From contig CAUYUJ010020248.1 in NCBI GenBank assembly GCA_963575745.1, forward strand, positions 259,564 to 323,563: a DNA stretch of 64,000 nt, read 5' to 3'. The translations under genes were made by a program, and so were the position numbers. This DNA is from Prorocentrum cordatum (Eukaryota; Sar; Dinophyceae; Prorocentrales; Prorocentraceae). This document shows, one piece after another, positions 12,741-22,612 of this stretch. The notes beneath the pieces were generated by a model, which saw nothing but the letters and a program-made list of their open reading frames with translations, ran no database searches and was not told the DNA's origin. Position 1 is the stretch's first letter. Each line of letters opens with the position of its first letter.

Positions 12741-13340
12741 GCGCGCGACTTTTCATCTTGCTGACGGGTATACGTACAGATTCTTCCGCTTGCGAGTTTC
12801 CACGGAAACTTTTGTTGGAGCCAAGTATTGCAGCAGAAAGCGCACTGAGAGAGAGTTTGCTGTTTGGTGCGGCCTTCGTTCCATTCTGGGGAGCCTAAGA
12901 ACAGTGCGCAATGCTCGCGGCGAGGGCACAAAGGATTTTCCTTGCGCGCGCGACGTCTCCACACGAATCTATGTCTCGTGCGGTTTACACATATTAGCAG
13001 CATCCGACGGCGCCGCATGCCGCGCGCGCAATGCGCTCGCTCGTGCGCGCGGGTTGAAAAAACGGGAGCACGACATTTCGCGTGGCGGCGAGTGGGGCGC
13101 GGCTTCGCGGATAGAAAGCATTGCGCGAGGCAGATAAGCATCCCATGCAATTCCTTCCTGACCACAAAACAGACTGCACACCACTGACAGGCCCAACTTG
13201 CCATCGCCTCCCAGAGGGCGGCCGCGCCTTCATCACGGCCCCCTCCGAGACCCGTACGCAGCAGGCGGGCTGTAGCTCGTTGGAGCGACGTCATATTTTT
13301 CCGCAACCTGGGCCCCTGAAGGTCTAGACCCTTTCCACGC
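12741..13340. other. no gene recognised
   Basis: A 244-codon minus-strand frame (12572-13306) crosses this region, but its translation is low in hydrophobic order, rich in Arg and Cys, and overlaps other open frames. I treat it as chance. Confidence 0.35.
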
Positions 13341-13344
13341 GACC

Positions 13345-14300
13345 AGCTCTGCGTCCCGAACCGTTTTTGTCACTGTCCCAGGGCCCGGCAGGGGCCCCCC
13401 GAGCCCCGAGGCGGACAATTCCCAAAAACCTCCCGTTGTGATATGCTCGCCGCGGACAGCTCAGCGCCCCAGTGCTGTGCCAGGAAGCTGGCGACCGCCG
13501 CTGCCCTACCCTCGCCCACCAACTGCGCCCCGCCGCCGGCTGGCTGGCTGAGGTGGCGTGGGGCTGCCCTGCCGCCCGCCTGCCTCGCGCGCGCGGGATC
13601 ACCGACCACGGGCAGCGACTTGTAGGGCAGCGCTGCCTCTTGTCGGCTTCTGCGTCCTCGTGGACCGCACCCTCGCTGGTCGCGGCCTCCGTGTTTGGCC
13701 AAGCTGGCCGCGTCTCCAGGCACCGCGCACTGGACTGCATCTTCTAAAAACATACGCGGGCCGCAAATCGCTGTGCCTCTACGTGCTGAGGAGGTCTTCC
13801 TCTCGGCGGGCGCCGACTGCCTGGCCGCATCCGTGGCAGGGGCCAGATCTTTGTGACCTGCCCCCCGAGCGCCGCAGGCCTGGCAGCTCCAAGCGCACCG
13901 CTCCCAGGCCAGGGCGAGGACCCGTCGGACCGCGTGGTTGCCGCACTCGTTATGCACGCGCTGCCGCACGTCCTCGACATGCCTGCTGCGGGACTTGACG
14001 CCTCTGCCACAGGGACACCGAGAAGCTCGGCGCGCCGTACTGCAAGCGCTACCCCGGGCCGGTGGCCGGTGTGGGCGCGATTCGCTCACAGAGCTCCTGG
14101 TGGTGCCAGGTCCTGGCCCAGAATCGGGCGCAGAGATCCGTGGGTCTGGCACGCCGGTGCAGCCTGTTTTGGTAACGGCGCGCGCCGAGTTCTGCGTGGG
14201 AGCGGGACCCGTCGCTGAGCCACGCGCCTCGACCCATGTCTGCGTTCCCTCGACAAAAGCGCGTGATTCAGGGCAGTAGTCAGAGTCGCTGCGGAGCTGC
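13345..14300 (-). pseudogene. possible retroelement-derived remnant
   Basis: The minus strand is open over most of this GC-rich kilobase. Short stretches such as ALAWERCAW near 13910, followed by a CQAC-like pair, look more protein-like than the shadows. The general make-up resembles decayed C-terminal parts of dinoflagellate LINE polyproteins, but I find no reverse transcriptase motif and no diagnostic RNase H motif. Treat it as unrecognised. Confidence 0.2.
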
Positions 14301-14424
14301 CCCGGGCGCCGCCTGATGCCAGGCGCCCACAAGCGATCCTCCGCAGGAAAGGCACCTCGCCTCGTCCTCGCTGGCGCTAGCGCTCCCCAAGGCCAGAAAG
14401 TTGTGAATCGCTTGTTCATCATGC

Positions 14425-14465
14425 TCCTCCTCCTCCTCCTCCTCCTCCTCCTCCTCCTCCATCCC
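14425..14465 (+). repeat. CTC trinucleotide tract
   Basis: Short pure (CTC)n run followed after 40 bases by a purine-rich tract in the opposite sense. Confidence 0.9.
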
Positions 14466-14499
14466 GGAACTCCAGCCCATCCCTCCTCGAATCTTGGAG

Positions 14500-14820
14500 G
14501 GTGGAGGGGGGGAAGGGAGGACAGGATAGGTGAGGTAGAGGAGGAAGATGAGGAAAGGAAGAGGAGGAGGAGGAAAAGCAGGAGGAGGAGGGAGTAGATG
14601 GCAGGGATGCGGGAGGGGACAGGGAGTACGGAGGATCGAAGAGGGATGAGGGAGCAGAGGGCAGAAAGAAAAAGGGGAAGAGAGAGGGAGGAGAGAAGAG
14701 GAAGGAGGGAGCAGGGTGGTGTGATCAGGGAGACAGGGGGCAGGGCGGAGGAGAAATGGCGAAAGAGCGAGGACGGATGACAAAGTAGAGGGAGCAGGGA
14801 GGAGGTATGAGGCATGAAGG
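14500..14820 (+). repeat. purine-rich GGA/GAA tract
   Basis: Strong purine asymmetry on the plus strand, with degenerate GGAGG, GGGAGG and GAGGA words. No gene is seen. Confidence 0.75.
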
Positions 14821-14824
14821 GGGA

Positions 14825-16735
14825 GCACAAGCAAGATGATGAAAATGACGCCAAGGACGACGCCGACACCGAGAACGACGCTGACGACGACGCCGACGAC
14901 GACACCGACGAAGACGACGACGACCACGACGTCAACGATTTCGAAGATGACTCAGACTTGGGCTTCGACGTCGCTGACGACAACGCCGACGCCGACGCCG
15001 ACGCAGACGCAGACGCCGACTCCGCCGCCGCCGCCGACGGGCGGCGCCGCCGACTTCGACCTTGTCTTCGACTTCGGCCTCGACGACGGTAACAGCCACG
15101 CTGACGCCGACGCCGACGCCGCCGCCGACGACGACGATCACGACGACGGCGGCGGCGGTGACAACTCCGACTTTGACTTCGACTTCGACTTCGGCCTCGA
15201 TGATGACGACGGCGACGACGACGGCGACGGCGACGGCGGCGGCGGCGACGACAACAGAAACGACGACAACGACGACGACTTCAACATTGACTCAGACTTC
15301 GGTGTCGACGTCGACGACGACGACGACGACGACGACGACGCCGACGCCGACGCCGACGCCAGCGCCAACGCCAACGCCGACACCGATGATGATGACGACG
15401 ACGACGACGACGACGACCACGACGACGACGACGACGACGACGACCACGACGACCACGACGACGACCACGCCGACCACGACACCCCCGACGAGGCCGACGT
15501 CGACGCCGACGACGACAATGACGACGACGACGACGACGACGACGACTACGGCTACGACGACGACGACGACGACGACCGCGGCGGCAGCGGCGGCGACAAC
15601 TTCGACTTTGACTTCAACGCCGGCCTCGACGACTACTCCGGCGACGCTGACGTAGACGCCGACGCCGACGCCGACGCCGAAGCTAACGCCGCCGTCGCCG
15701 ACGACGACGACGACGACGGCGACAGCGGCGGCGGCGGCGACAACTTCGACTTTTACTTCGATCTTCGGCCTCGACGACGACCACCACCACGTCTACGACG
15801 ACGACGACGACGAGGCCGACGTCGACGACGACGACGACGACGACCGCGGCAGCGGCGGCGTCGACAACCTCAACTTTGACTTCGACGTTGGCCTCGACGA
15901 CTACTCCAGCGACGCTGGCGCAGACGCCGACGCCGACGCCGAGGCTAACGCCGCCGACGACGACGACGACAGCGGCAGCGGCGGCGGCGGCGGCGACAGC
16001 TTCGACTTTTACTTCGACTTTTGCCTCGACGACGAAGACGACGTCGACGTCGACAGTTCTGACGTCGACGGCGATGCCAACGACCACGCCGACGCCGACG
16101 CCAACGCCGACGCTGACGCCAACGCCGATGGCGACGACGACGGCGACGACGACGGCGACGACGGCGACGACGACGACGACGACGCCATCGCCGTCGCCGA
16201 CGCGGACGCCGACGATGACGACGACGACGTCGACGACGACGACGACAGCGACGCTGACGGCACCGACGCCAACGCCGCCTACGATGGCGACGACAAGCAC
16301 GCCGAGGAGAAGCGAGGAGAAGGCAAGAGGAGGCGACGGCGAAAGAGAAGGGAGGCGACGGTGCGAGCCGCCCGCTCACCCTGTCCCGGCCCTGCGGCGA
16401 CAGCATCATTCAGCGACGACGAAGCGGCCACAGCGACGGCGACGGCGACGGCCACGTCGACGGCGACGATGGCGACGGCGATGGCAACGACGACTGCGAC
16501 AGCGGCGACGGCGACGACAGCGACGACACCGACGATGACGACGAAGACGACGACGACGTCGTCAACGACCACGACGACGACTATGTTGGAGGCGGTGACA
16601 GCAACGGCGACGGCGAAGGCGACGGTGATGGCGACGGCGACGGCACGGCGTGGGCGACTGCTGCAGCGACGGTGGCGACGACGGCGACGGCGGCAGAGAT
16701 GGCAACAGCAATGGCGAGGACGACGCGCGAGACAT
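14825..16735 (+). repeat. 1.9-kb GAC/GCC/GGC triplet array
   Basis: Almost pure GAC, GCC, GGC and TTC triplets. One plus frame reads poly-Asp/Ala with recurring FDF-GLDD words at about 15061, 15170, 15600, 15740, 15866 and 16000. The block starting AACTTCGACTTTGACTTC at 15598 reappears at 15866, an offset of 268 bases, which is not a multiple of three. The motif therefore moves to another frame, which argues for DNA-level duplication of a satellite and against a conserved acidic protein. Confidence 0.85.
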
Positions 16736-16974
16736 TTGGACGGTCTTGGCCGTTTCTAGGCTTCCAGAAACTTCCAGCAGCCTCTGGACGATGACAACGG
16801 CGCCAGCGGTGACCGCGACTGCGAGCGGATGCCTGCACACTCCGCCTGCTCCCCCTCGACCTGGTCCGCCTCATCCTCCTCGTCCGGCCAGTCGAGGAAC
16901 GTGTTCTTCACCACCAGTTCCTCGCAGTCGCCGCCACCCCCAGCCTCTCAGGCCTTGCCCCATGGCTTTCCTCC
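16736..16974. other. no gene recognised
   Basis: Short non-array stretch between the GAC and CAT arrays, without recognisable coding content. Confidence 0.4.
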
Positions 16975-17610
16975 TCATAATCGTCATCATCCTCATCATC
17001 ACCACCACCATTGCCATCATCATCAACATCACCATCATCATCACTATCACCGTCACAATCACAATCATCACAACAGCAGCATCGTCGTCATCATCATCAT
17101 CAGCATCATCAGCAGCAGCATCAGCAGCGCCGCCACCACCACTACCACCACCACCATCATCACCGTCATCAGCATCATCATCAGCAGCAGCACCACCATC
17201 ATCAGCAGCATCACCATCATCATCAGCATCATCATCTTCATAATCGTCAGCATCATCATCATCAGCATCATCAGCAGCATCATAGTCATCAGTATCAGCA
17301 GCATCAGTATCAGCATCATCATCGCCATATTTAGCATCACCACCATCCAGCAACACCAACCTCATCATCATCATCAGCAGCAGCAACAGCAGCAGCAGTC
17401 GCATCGGCAGCATCATCATAATACTCGCCGTCGTTGCCATCGTCATCACCATCAGCATCATTACCATCAGCATCATCAGCTTCAGCAGCATCGGCAGCAG
17501 CATCGGCGTCGTCGTCATCATCAGCACCATCATCAGTATCATAACCATCATCATCCAGATCATCATTATCATCATCGCTGTCATCGTACTGATCAGTATC
17601 ACTTTCATTA
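16975..17610 (+). repeat. CAT/CAG trinucleotide array
   Basis: Imperfect CAT/CAG/CAC triplet array in the same plus-strand sense as the other CAT arrays. Confidence 0.95.
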
Positions 17611-17799
17611 TCACCATCCCCCTCATTGGCCTCGCAACCCCCTCATCGTCCTCATCCTCCGCCGCTCTCCCCTCTTCCCAACCCCACACCCTCCTCCTCG
17701 TCCTCCTCGTCCTGCCCATTGTCCTTGTCCTCTCGATCGTGCGGTTCCTCGATGATCGATGCTACGGGCTCCGGTAATGCGGCTCTTATTCCTTTTCTT

Positions 17800-17890
17800 T
17801 TTCATCCTCCACATCACCACCACCTGCATCATCAGAATCGTCAGCAGGACTGACATCACAAGCATCGTCAGCATCATCACCACCACCACC

Positions 17891-17947
<57 letters not shown>

Positions 17948-18110
17948 GTCATCGTCATCATCAGCATCATCATCATCAGCATCATCATCATCAGCATCAT
18001 CCTCGTCGTCGTCGTCGTCTTCGTCATTATCATCGTCATCAGCATCGTCATCATCACCACCACCACCACTACTAACACCACCATCACCGTCACCATCATC
18101 CGTTCTTACT
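17800..18110 (+). repeat. CAC/CAT trinucleotide array
   Basis: (CAC)n at 17877-17903 passes into (CAT)n, with later CGT and CAC variants. Confidence 0.95.
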
Positions 18111-18149
18111 CCTCCCCTCCTCCTCGGCATCATTATCCTCCTTAGTCCT

Positions 18150-18283
18150 CCCGCTTTCTCCCTCGTCCTCCCTGCCGGGCAAACTGCACGGCGGCCTTCC
18201 CCAACACCGGATACAGCATGGGCAGCTTCTCCACAAGCCCGACCTTTTTACACATCCGCTGAGCCGCCCTGAGAGCAAATCCT
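18150..18283 (-). CDS. probable internal exon, product unknown
   Basis: On the minus strand, a pyrimidine-rich stretch ending in CTCTCAG is followed by an open segment that reads AAQRMCKKVGLVEKLPMLYP and then VLGKAAVQFARQ. It is amphipathic, uses varied codons, and lies outside any simple repeat, unlike its surroundings. The downstream end is not clear; the region becomes acidic and triplet-rich after about 18165. It may belong to the same minus-strand gene as the exon at 19070-19257, because a family B intron repeat lies between them. I do not recognise the domain. Confidence 0.35.
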
Positions 18284-18924
18284 CAGATCCTGCCGTCGTT
18301 GAAAACTCACGGCGTGCCTTCCCGCCCCGATTCCCGGCGCCGAGACCCTTAAAGATCGACCCGGCTCGAGACGCGCCCTCCCGAAGATGGGGCCAGCAGC
18401 TCTGGCCGTCAGCCCTCACGAAACGGAGTGCTTTGTCCGCTCACAGCCCGGAACGCCAGAGGGCCGCGCCGTCCAGGCGCTGGCGGGGCCGAAATCTGAG
18501 GATTGGCCATCCATAACCAGCCTCAATCTTATCAAGACGAGGCCAGGACGAGGATAAAAGAGATCTGGCGGCTCTGGAAGATGTCTCGGGCGCCGCGGTC
18601 TTCTCAGAGCATTCCGGAACGCTCTGATAGCGTTCGGGAACTCTCTGGAACGGATTTATCCTCGTCCTGGTCCCGCCCAACCCTGTCCCTAAGATTGACA
18701 AGCCCAAATGCAATGACAATCGTACGGTTGCGCCCTCAGAAACTGAGGGAGTACTTGACATTAGCATCGAGATCTGGCGATGCCAATCATGAGCATAGGG
18801 ATATTCTCCAGGGTGGTAACATCGAGGCTGGAAGCCTCCGGAGGGTATGCACCGGATGGGCCCCGAGAGGATCTGCCAAGAGGGGCGGCGAGGGCACTTC
18901 CGTTCGAAATCGGTCCCCGGACCC

Positions 18925-18992
18925 CTCCCAGGGTCGAAACTGACGAGCCTTCGAGCCGCGTCCAGCCGTGGCGACGAGAGGGCTCCTTCCTC
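18925..18992. repeat. dispersed repeat family B, copy 1
   Basis: This shares the order CCCAGGGT, CTGACGAG, TCCAGCCGTGGCGACGAG and GGCTCC with copies at 41930, 57220, 60600 and 61985. Three of those lie in introns of the cap-binding gene. Its place here, between two probable minus-strand exons, fits an intron. Confidence 0.5.
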
Positions 18993-19056
18993 CCCACGCT
19001 GCTGGCCAGAACCAGTGCTCGGCGACCTTGGCCCCCCGGCCGGCTCCAACACCCAG
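18990..19056. repeat. dispersed repeat family F, copy 1
   Basis: CTGCTGGCC(A/G)GAACCA, TGCT, and GCCGGCTCCAAC in fixed order match 40936-40993 closely. It abuts the family B copy on its left and the EDRF1-like exon on its right. Confidence 0.6.
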
Positions 19057-19069
19057 GGCGGATCAGCTG

Positions 19070-19257
19070 TTCCGGGCCTTCTTCTGCGAGCCCTCGGCCG
19101 AGGCCGCGCCGCAGAGCTTGAAGAGCTTCAGCCTGGGCTCGCTCTTCGCCTTCGAGAGCCAGTACGTGCAGCCCTCGAGGCAGCACTGCCGCTTGATCCA
19201 CCGGAGGACCTCGGGGGGGAGCAGCAGGAGGAGGGGGTGGGGCAGCGCCAGCAGCTT
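19070..19257 (-). CDS. probable exon, EDRF1-like N-terminal segment
   Basis: The minus strand reads a clean stretch with PEVLRWIKRQCCLEGCTYWL followed by SKAKSEPRLKLFKL and then a Lys-rich end. The pattern (Leu, Lys, Cys, a Gly-X-Tyr-Trp-Leu core, then Leu-Phe-Lys-Leu) resembles the conserved N-terminal region of erythroid differentiation-related factor 1 homologues in plants and protists (YWL followed by LFDLS). That likeness is from memory and unproven. The frame ends in a stop near 19063 unless a splice site such as CAG or AAG|GC near 19080-19070 removes it. Its upstream side runs into the GGA array at 19296. Confidence 0.35.
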
Positions 19258-19295
19258 GGAAGGAGAAGCGGGGGGAGTAGGGAGAAGGCCCAGGA

Positions 19296-19470
19296 CGGGG
19301 AGGAGAAGGAGGAGGAGGAGGAGGAGGAGGAGGAGGAGGAGGAGGAGGGGGAGGAGGAGGAGGAGGAGGAGGAGGAGGAGGAGAAGGAGGAGGGGGAGGA
19401 GGAGGAGGAGGAGGAGGAGGAGGAGGAGGAGGAGGAGGAGGAGGAGGTGGAGAAGGAGGAGAAGGCCCAG
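19296..19470 (+). repeat. GGA trinucleotide array
   Basis: (GGA)n array with GGGGA interruptions. Open frames read poly-Glu, poly-Arg or, on minus, poly-Leu and poly-Ser. Confidence 0.95.
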
Positions 19471-19529
19471 GACGAGGAGGGGGAAGAGGACCAGCGCAAA
19501 ATCAGGACGCGTCAAGGATGTGGCAGTAC

Positions 19530-20295
19530 GCCCTCCCGCCCCAAGCCCCCTCGGCATGAGTCCCTACAGGCTTTCCTCCTCGCTGCGGGAGGAGACCCCC
19601 AGATGACAGGCGAGCGCCCCATTGTCCTGCTACTCGCCATTCAGTCGAATCCAGCTTTACCCTCCATGCTGCTAGCCATGAATGAGGAGTGCGAAGAGGT
19701 AAGATCATGCACCAAGCCCACGGATATGTTCAAGGAAACCACCGTTTTGACAAAGAGCCGCCCTCCGCTGGCCACCATCGTTACGGAAGTCTCAAGCGAC
19801 AGCCCCCTTGCAAACAAGAAGAAAGAACAGCCCTCCATCCATGTAGCTGTTGCACAACTGTACACTCATTGTGATAGTTATTGAGGACGCCTCAAAAGAG
19901 ATCCCGATTTGGAACAGGAGCTGCCCTCCGTCCACCTACTGGATGCTTGAAATACGAATTAGCATAGCGCGCAGGCAACAGCTACGTCTTGAAGACCATC
20001 CGCCATCCATCCTTGCAGCTGTTGGAACAAGCTTTAAAAGAAAGAGCTTCCTGGCCAGTTAGGAAAACAGACCGCCCTCCATCCTTCGAACTTTTAGAGG
20101 TCCTTGAGACGTATTTGCCCGGCGCCCAGGCGAGAACCACATTTTGAGAACCACCCCGCCCTCCATGCTTGCAGCTGCTGGATGCGCGGCACCGAAGCGA
20201 GAACCGCATTTGCATGAGGAAACGCTATGTTGCAACATGCTACGACGAAAAAGCGGGTTGCTCAGGCGAGACCACATTTTGAAAACTACCCGGCC
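19530..20295 (-). repeat. dispersed ~100-bp repeat family D, tandem copies
   Basis: Repeated words CCGCCCTCCAT, CTTGCAGCTG(T/C)TGGA, GCGAGAACC(A/G)CATTTTGA and AAAACTACC recur at about 100-bp spacing (around 19800, 19990, 20070, 20150 and 20270). The same family is present in the opposite orientation at 25840-26200. No protein is encoded. Confidence 0.75.
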
Positions 20296-20384
20296 CCCTC
20301 GTAACCGTTTGAACTTGAAGCTTCTGGGTCCTGAGCGGCAGAAGAATATCAGGCGAAAGGCCCAGCCCGCAGTACGGACACTCC

Positions 20385-20800
20385 TGACTGGTTCGCCGAA
20401 GACCGATTCGCCGAGGACCGCTTCACCGACGGACCAGTTCGAAGACGGACCAGTTCACCGAGGACCACTTTGCAAGCGGATCAGTTCGCCAAAGACTGGT
20501 TCGCTGGCGGGCGGGCGGGCGGGCAGATGTGGGCAGACTCTAGAATTAGGCGGGCGGGCGGGACACCAGCGGGCGGACCCCAACGGGCAGGCAGGCGGAC
20601 CTGAACGGGCGGGCGGACATTACAGCGGGCGTGCTGTCACGCAAGCGAGCGGTCCGTCGGCGAAAGGGTCCGTCGGCCCAACGGTCCGTCGGCGAAACGA
20701 TCCAGGCGAAACGGTCCTCGGGGAATGGGCGAAACGGTCCGTCAGCAATCGGTCATCGGCGGAACGGTCCAGGCGAAACAGTCCGTCGGCGATCTTTGTT
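20385..20800. repeat. GACC/TTCGCC and GCGGGCGG minisatellites
   Basis: Three linked arrays. A TTCGCCGA(G/A)GACC-type unit fills 20390-20510, a GGGCGGGC run fills 20508-20640, and CGGTCCGTCGGCGAAA-type units fill 20645-20795. The first and last share CGG, TCC/GACC and CGCC words, suggesting one degenerating family split by the G-rich run. Confidence 0.75.
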
Positions 20801-21555
20801 GCACGACAACATCCACACGTCCACGTTTCGATGCTGACCGTTAACCTGCGCGCGCGCCCGTCGCATCACGAACAAACTGAGGCACCGTGTTCGCATCAAT
20901 CCCCACCGCAGGTGGTCCCGACGACCACTTATATGATGAGGCTTCACACAACGACTCAATCAAGGAAGGCGTGCAGCGCAAACTAAATTGGAGCCCGTGC
21001 GGCCACGTGACTGACAGGAAGCGTCCCCATAATCCTATCAAGACAGGGGCGGAAGCGGGAGGAGGACGGAGGAGGACGAACGCGAAAGGAAGGGAGGAAG
21101 CGAGACAAACATGAGATGAACCGTTGCCATGCCAAGCACGTTGGGTGCGAGCACTCGCCAACAAGTCAGAACTGAAAGTGGAGACAAGTATGATTCAGAG
21201 CGTGAATTACCTCCCCCGCTTTCGCTTCCAGGCAAAACCAAGTCATACCACGAGCCTCCTCGTCAAGCGGCCTGACCAGTACAGGCCGTAGTTTGGTCAC
21301 AAGCGAGGTAGGTTTGTCTGCCCCCTAATGATGCAAAAAGGTGCCGCCAAGACATGGCACCCATCCACGCAGTGGGCACGCAGGCAACGAAACAGCAGAC
21401 AGGGCGAGCATGGAGCATCGGAGAGCCCCGAGGTCGGCCGATCGCGGTCGCCGGGCCGACGGCGCGCGCCGCGCACGCATGCAGTCGGCGGAAGCCGCAA
21501 ATTCCCTTGGAAGGTGGACGGGGGGGGAGCAGCGGCCGAAGGAAGGGAGGACAGG
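20801..21555. other. no gene recognised
   Basis: Mixed-composition sequence with only short overlapping open frames. Confidence 0.4.
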
Positions 21556-21557
21556 GG

Positions 21558-21712
21558 AGGAGGAGGAGGAGGAGGAGGAGGAGGAGGAGGAGGAGGAGGA
21601 GGAGGAGGAGGAGGAGGAGGAGGAGAGAGGAGGAGGAGGAGGAGGAGGAGGAGGAGGAGGAGGAGGAGGAGGAGGAGGAGGAGGAGGAGGAGGAGGAGGA
21701 AGGCGGAAGCCG
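21558..21712 (+). repeat. GGA trinucleotide array
   Basis: Near-perfect (GGA)n with one AGAGAGG interruption. GGAGAAGCGGCCGAAGGAAGGGAGGACAGG-like sequence occurs on both sides of the array (21526-21556 and 21712-21745), a roughly 25-bp flanking direct repeat. Confidence 0.9.
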
Positions 21713-22444
21713 GGGGAGAAGCGGCCGAAGGAAGGGAGGACAGGGAGGAGGAGAATCGCACGGCGGCAAAACACTATGTCGTGCGAGAGTGGCCGAAAAT
21801 AAGACCTGCAACGAAACGAGTGGCTGCCGTCCCCGAAAACGGGCGATGCGCCGGCGTCCACCATCGGGCGGCGACCGAGTCCAGGGCAGACCGCCTCCCA
21901 CGGTCCATCGGCCACGCGGCCGGGACAGCTTCAGACCTGCCAGCCTGGACTGACTAAGAGGCCACCCGGGGGGAGGGAGGGCGAGAGAGAAAACGCGAAG
22001 AGTCGCCTCGACTCGCACGCCGACGGGCTTCGCAGCCAAATTTACCTCAGCCAGTCTTGAAGCCCAGGACGTGTGCCCGCCGCGCAGACGCCAGCAACAT
22101 CCATCAATTCAGCCGCCGCGCAGCCGTTGTGACAAACGCAGGCGCCCCCCCCCCCCGCGGGGGGCCACAAGCAGCGTAGGGCCCCCGGGGGGAAGCGCGT
22201 GACTGGCGCAAATGGGCTGCCAACCGCGACTACGGACCGCTATGACTATGCAGAAGAGGACAAATCCCGCACCCCTGGGCGACGGCGCCATCTGCTGACC
22301 AGCCACGCGGCCGACCGAAGAGGGGGACACGCAGGAGGGGCGGAGGAGGAAGGATTGGACAAGGGAGGCGACCGCGTGCTCGCAGTCAGCGGCTCGCAGA
22401 CGCATCGTCCAGCTGGCAAGCACAACCAAGGCGACACCAGTCAG

Positions 22445-22512
22445 GCGTGAGGAGGGAGGAGGGAGGAGGAGGAGGAGGAGGAGGAGGAGGAGGAGGCGGA
22501 GGAGGAGGACGA
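22445..22512 (+). repeat. GGA trinucleotide array
   Basis: Short (GGA)n run with a GGCGGA break, near the 3' end of the decayed LINE that follows. Confidence 0.9.
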
Positions 22513-22612
22513 AGACGAACTTACGAATCAACACGGATGCACAGAAACAAGCAGCCCGCGGGAGCGCTGTCCTGCGACCGTGGCCGGAATTCCTGGCACC
22601 GCATCGCACGCC

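Noticed and set aside
12572-13306. 244-codon minus-strand frame as a gene
   Set aside because: Overlaps other open frames in GC-rich sequence and shows no recognisable domain or protein-like pattern.
14836-15879. 347-codon Asp-rich frame as an acidic calcium-binding protein
   Set aside because: Pure GAC/GCC triplet array; homologous blocks are offset by 268 bases and change frame.
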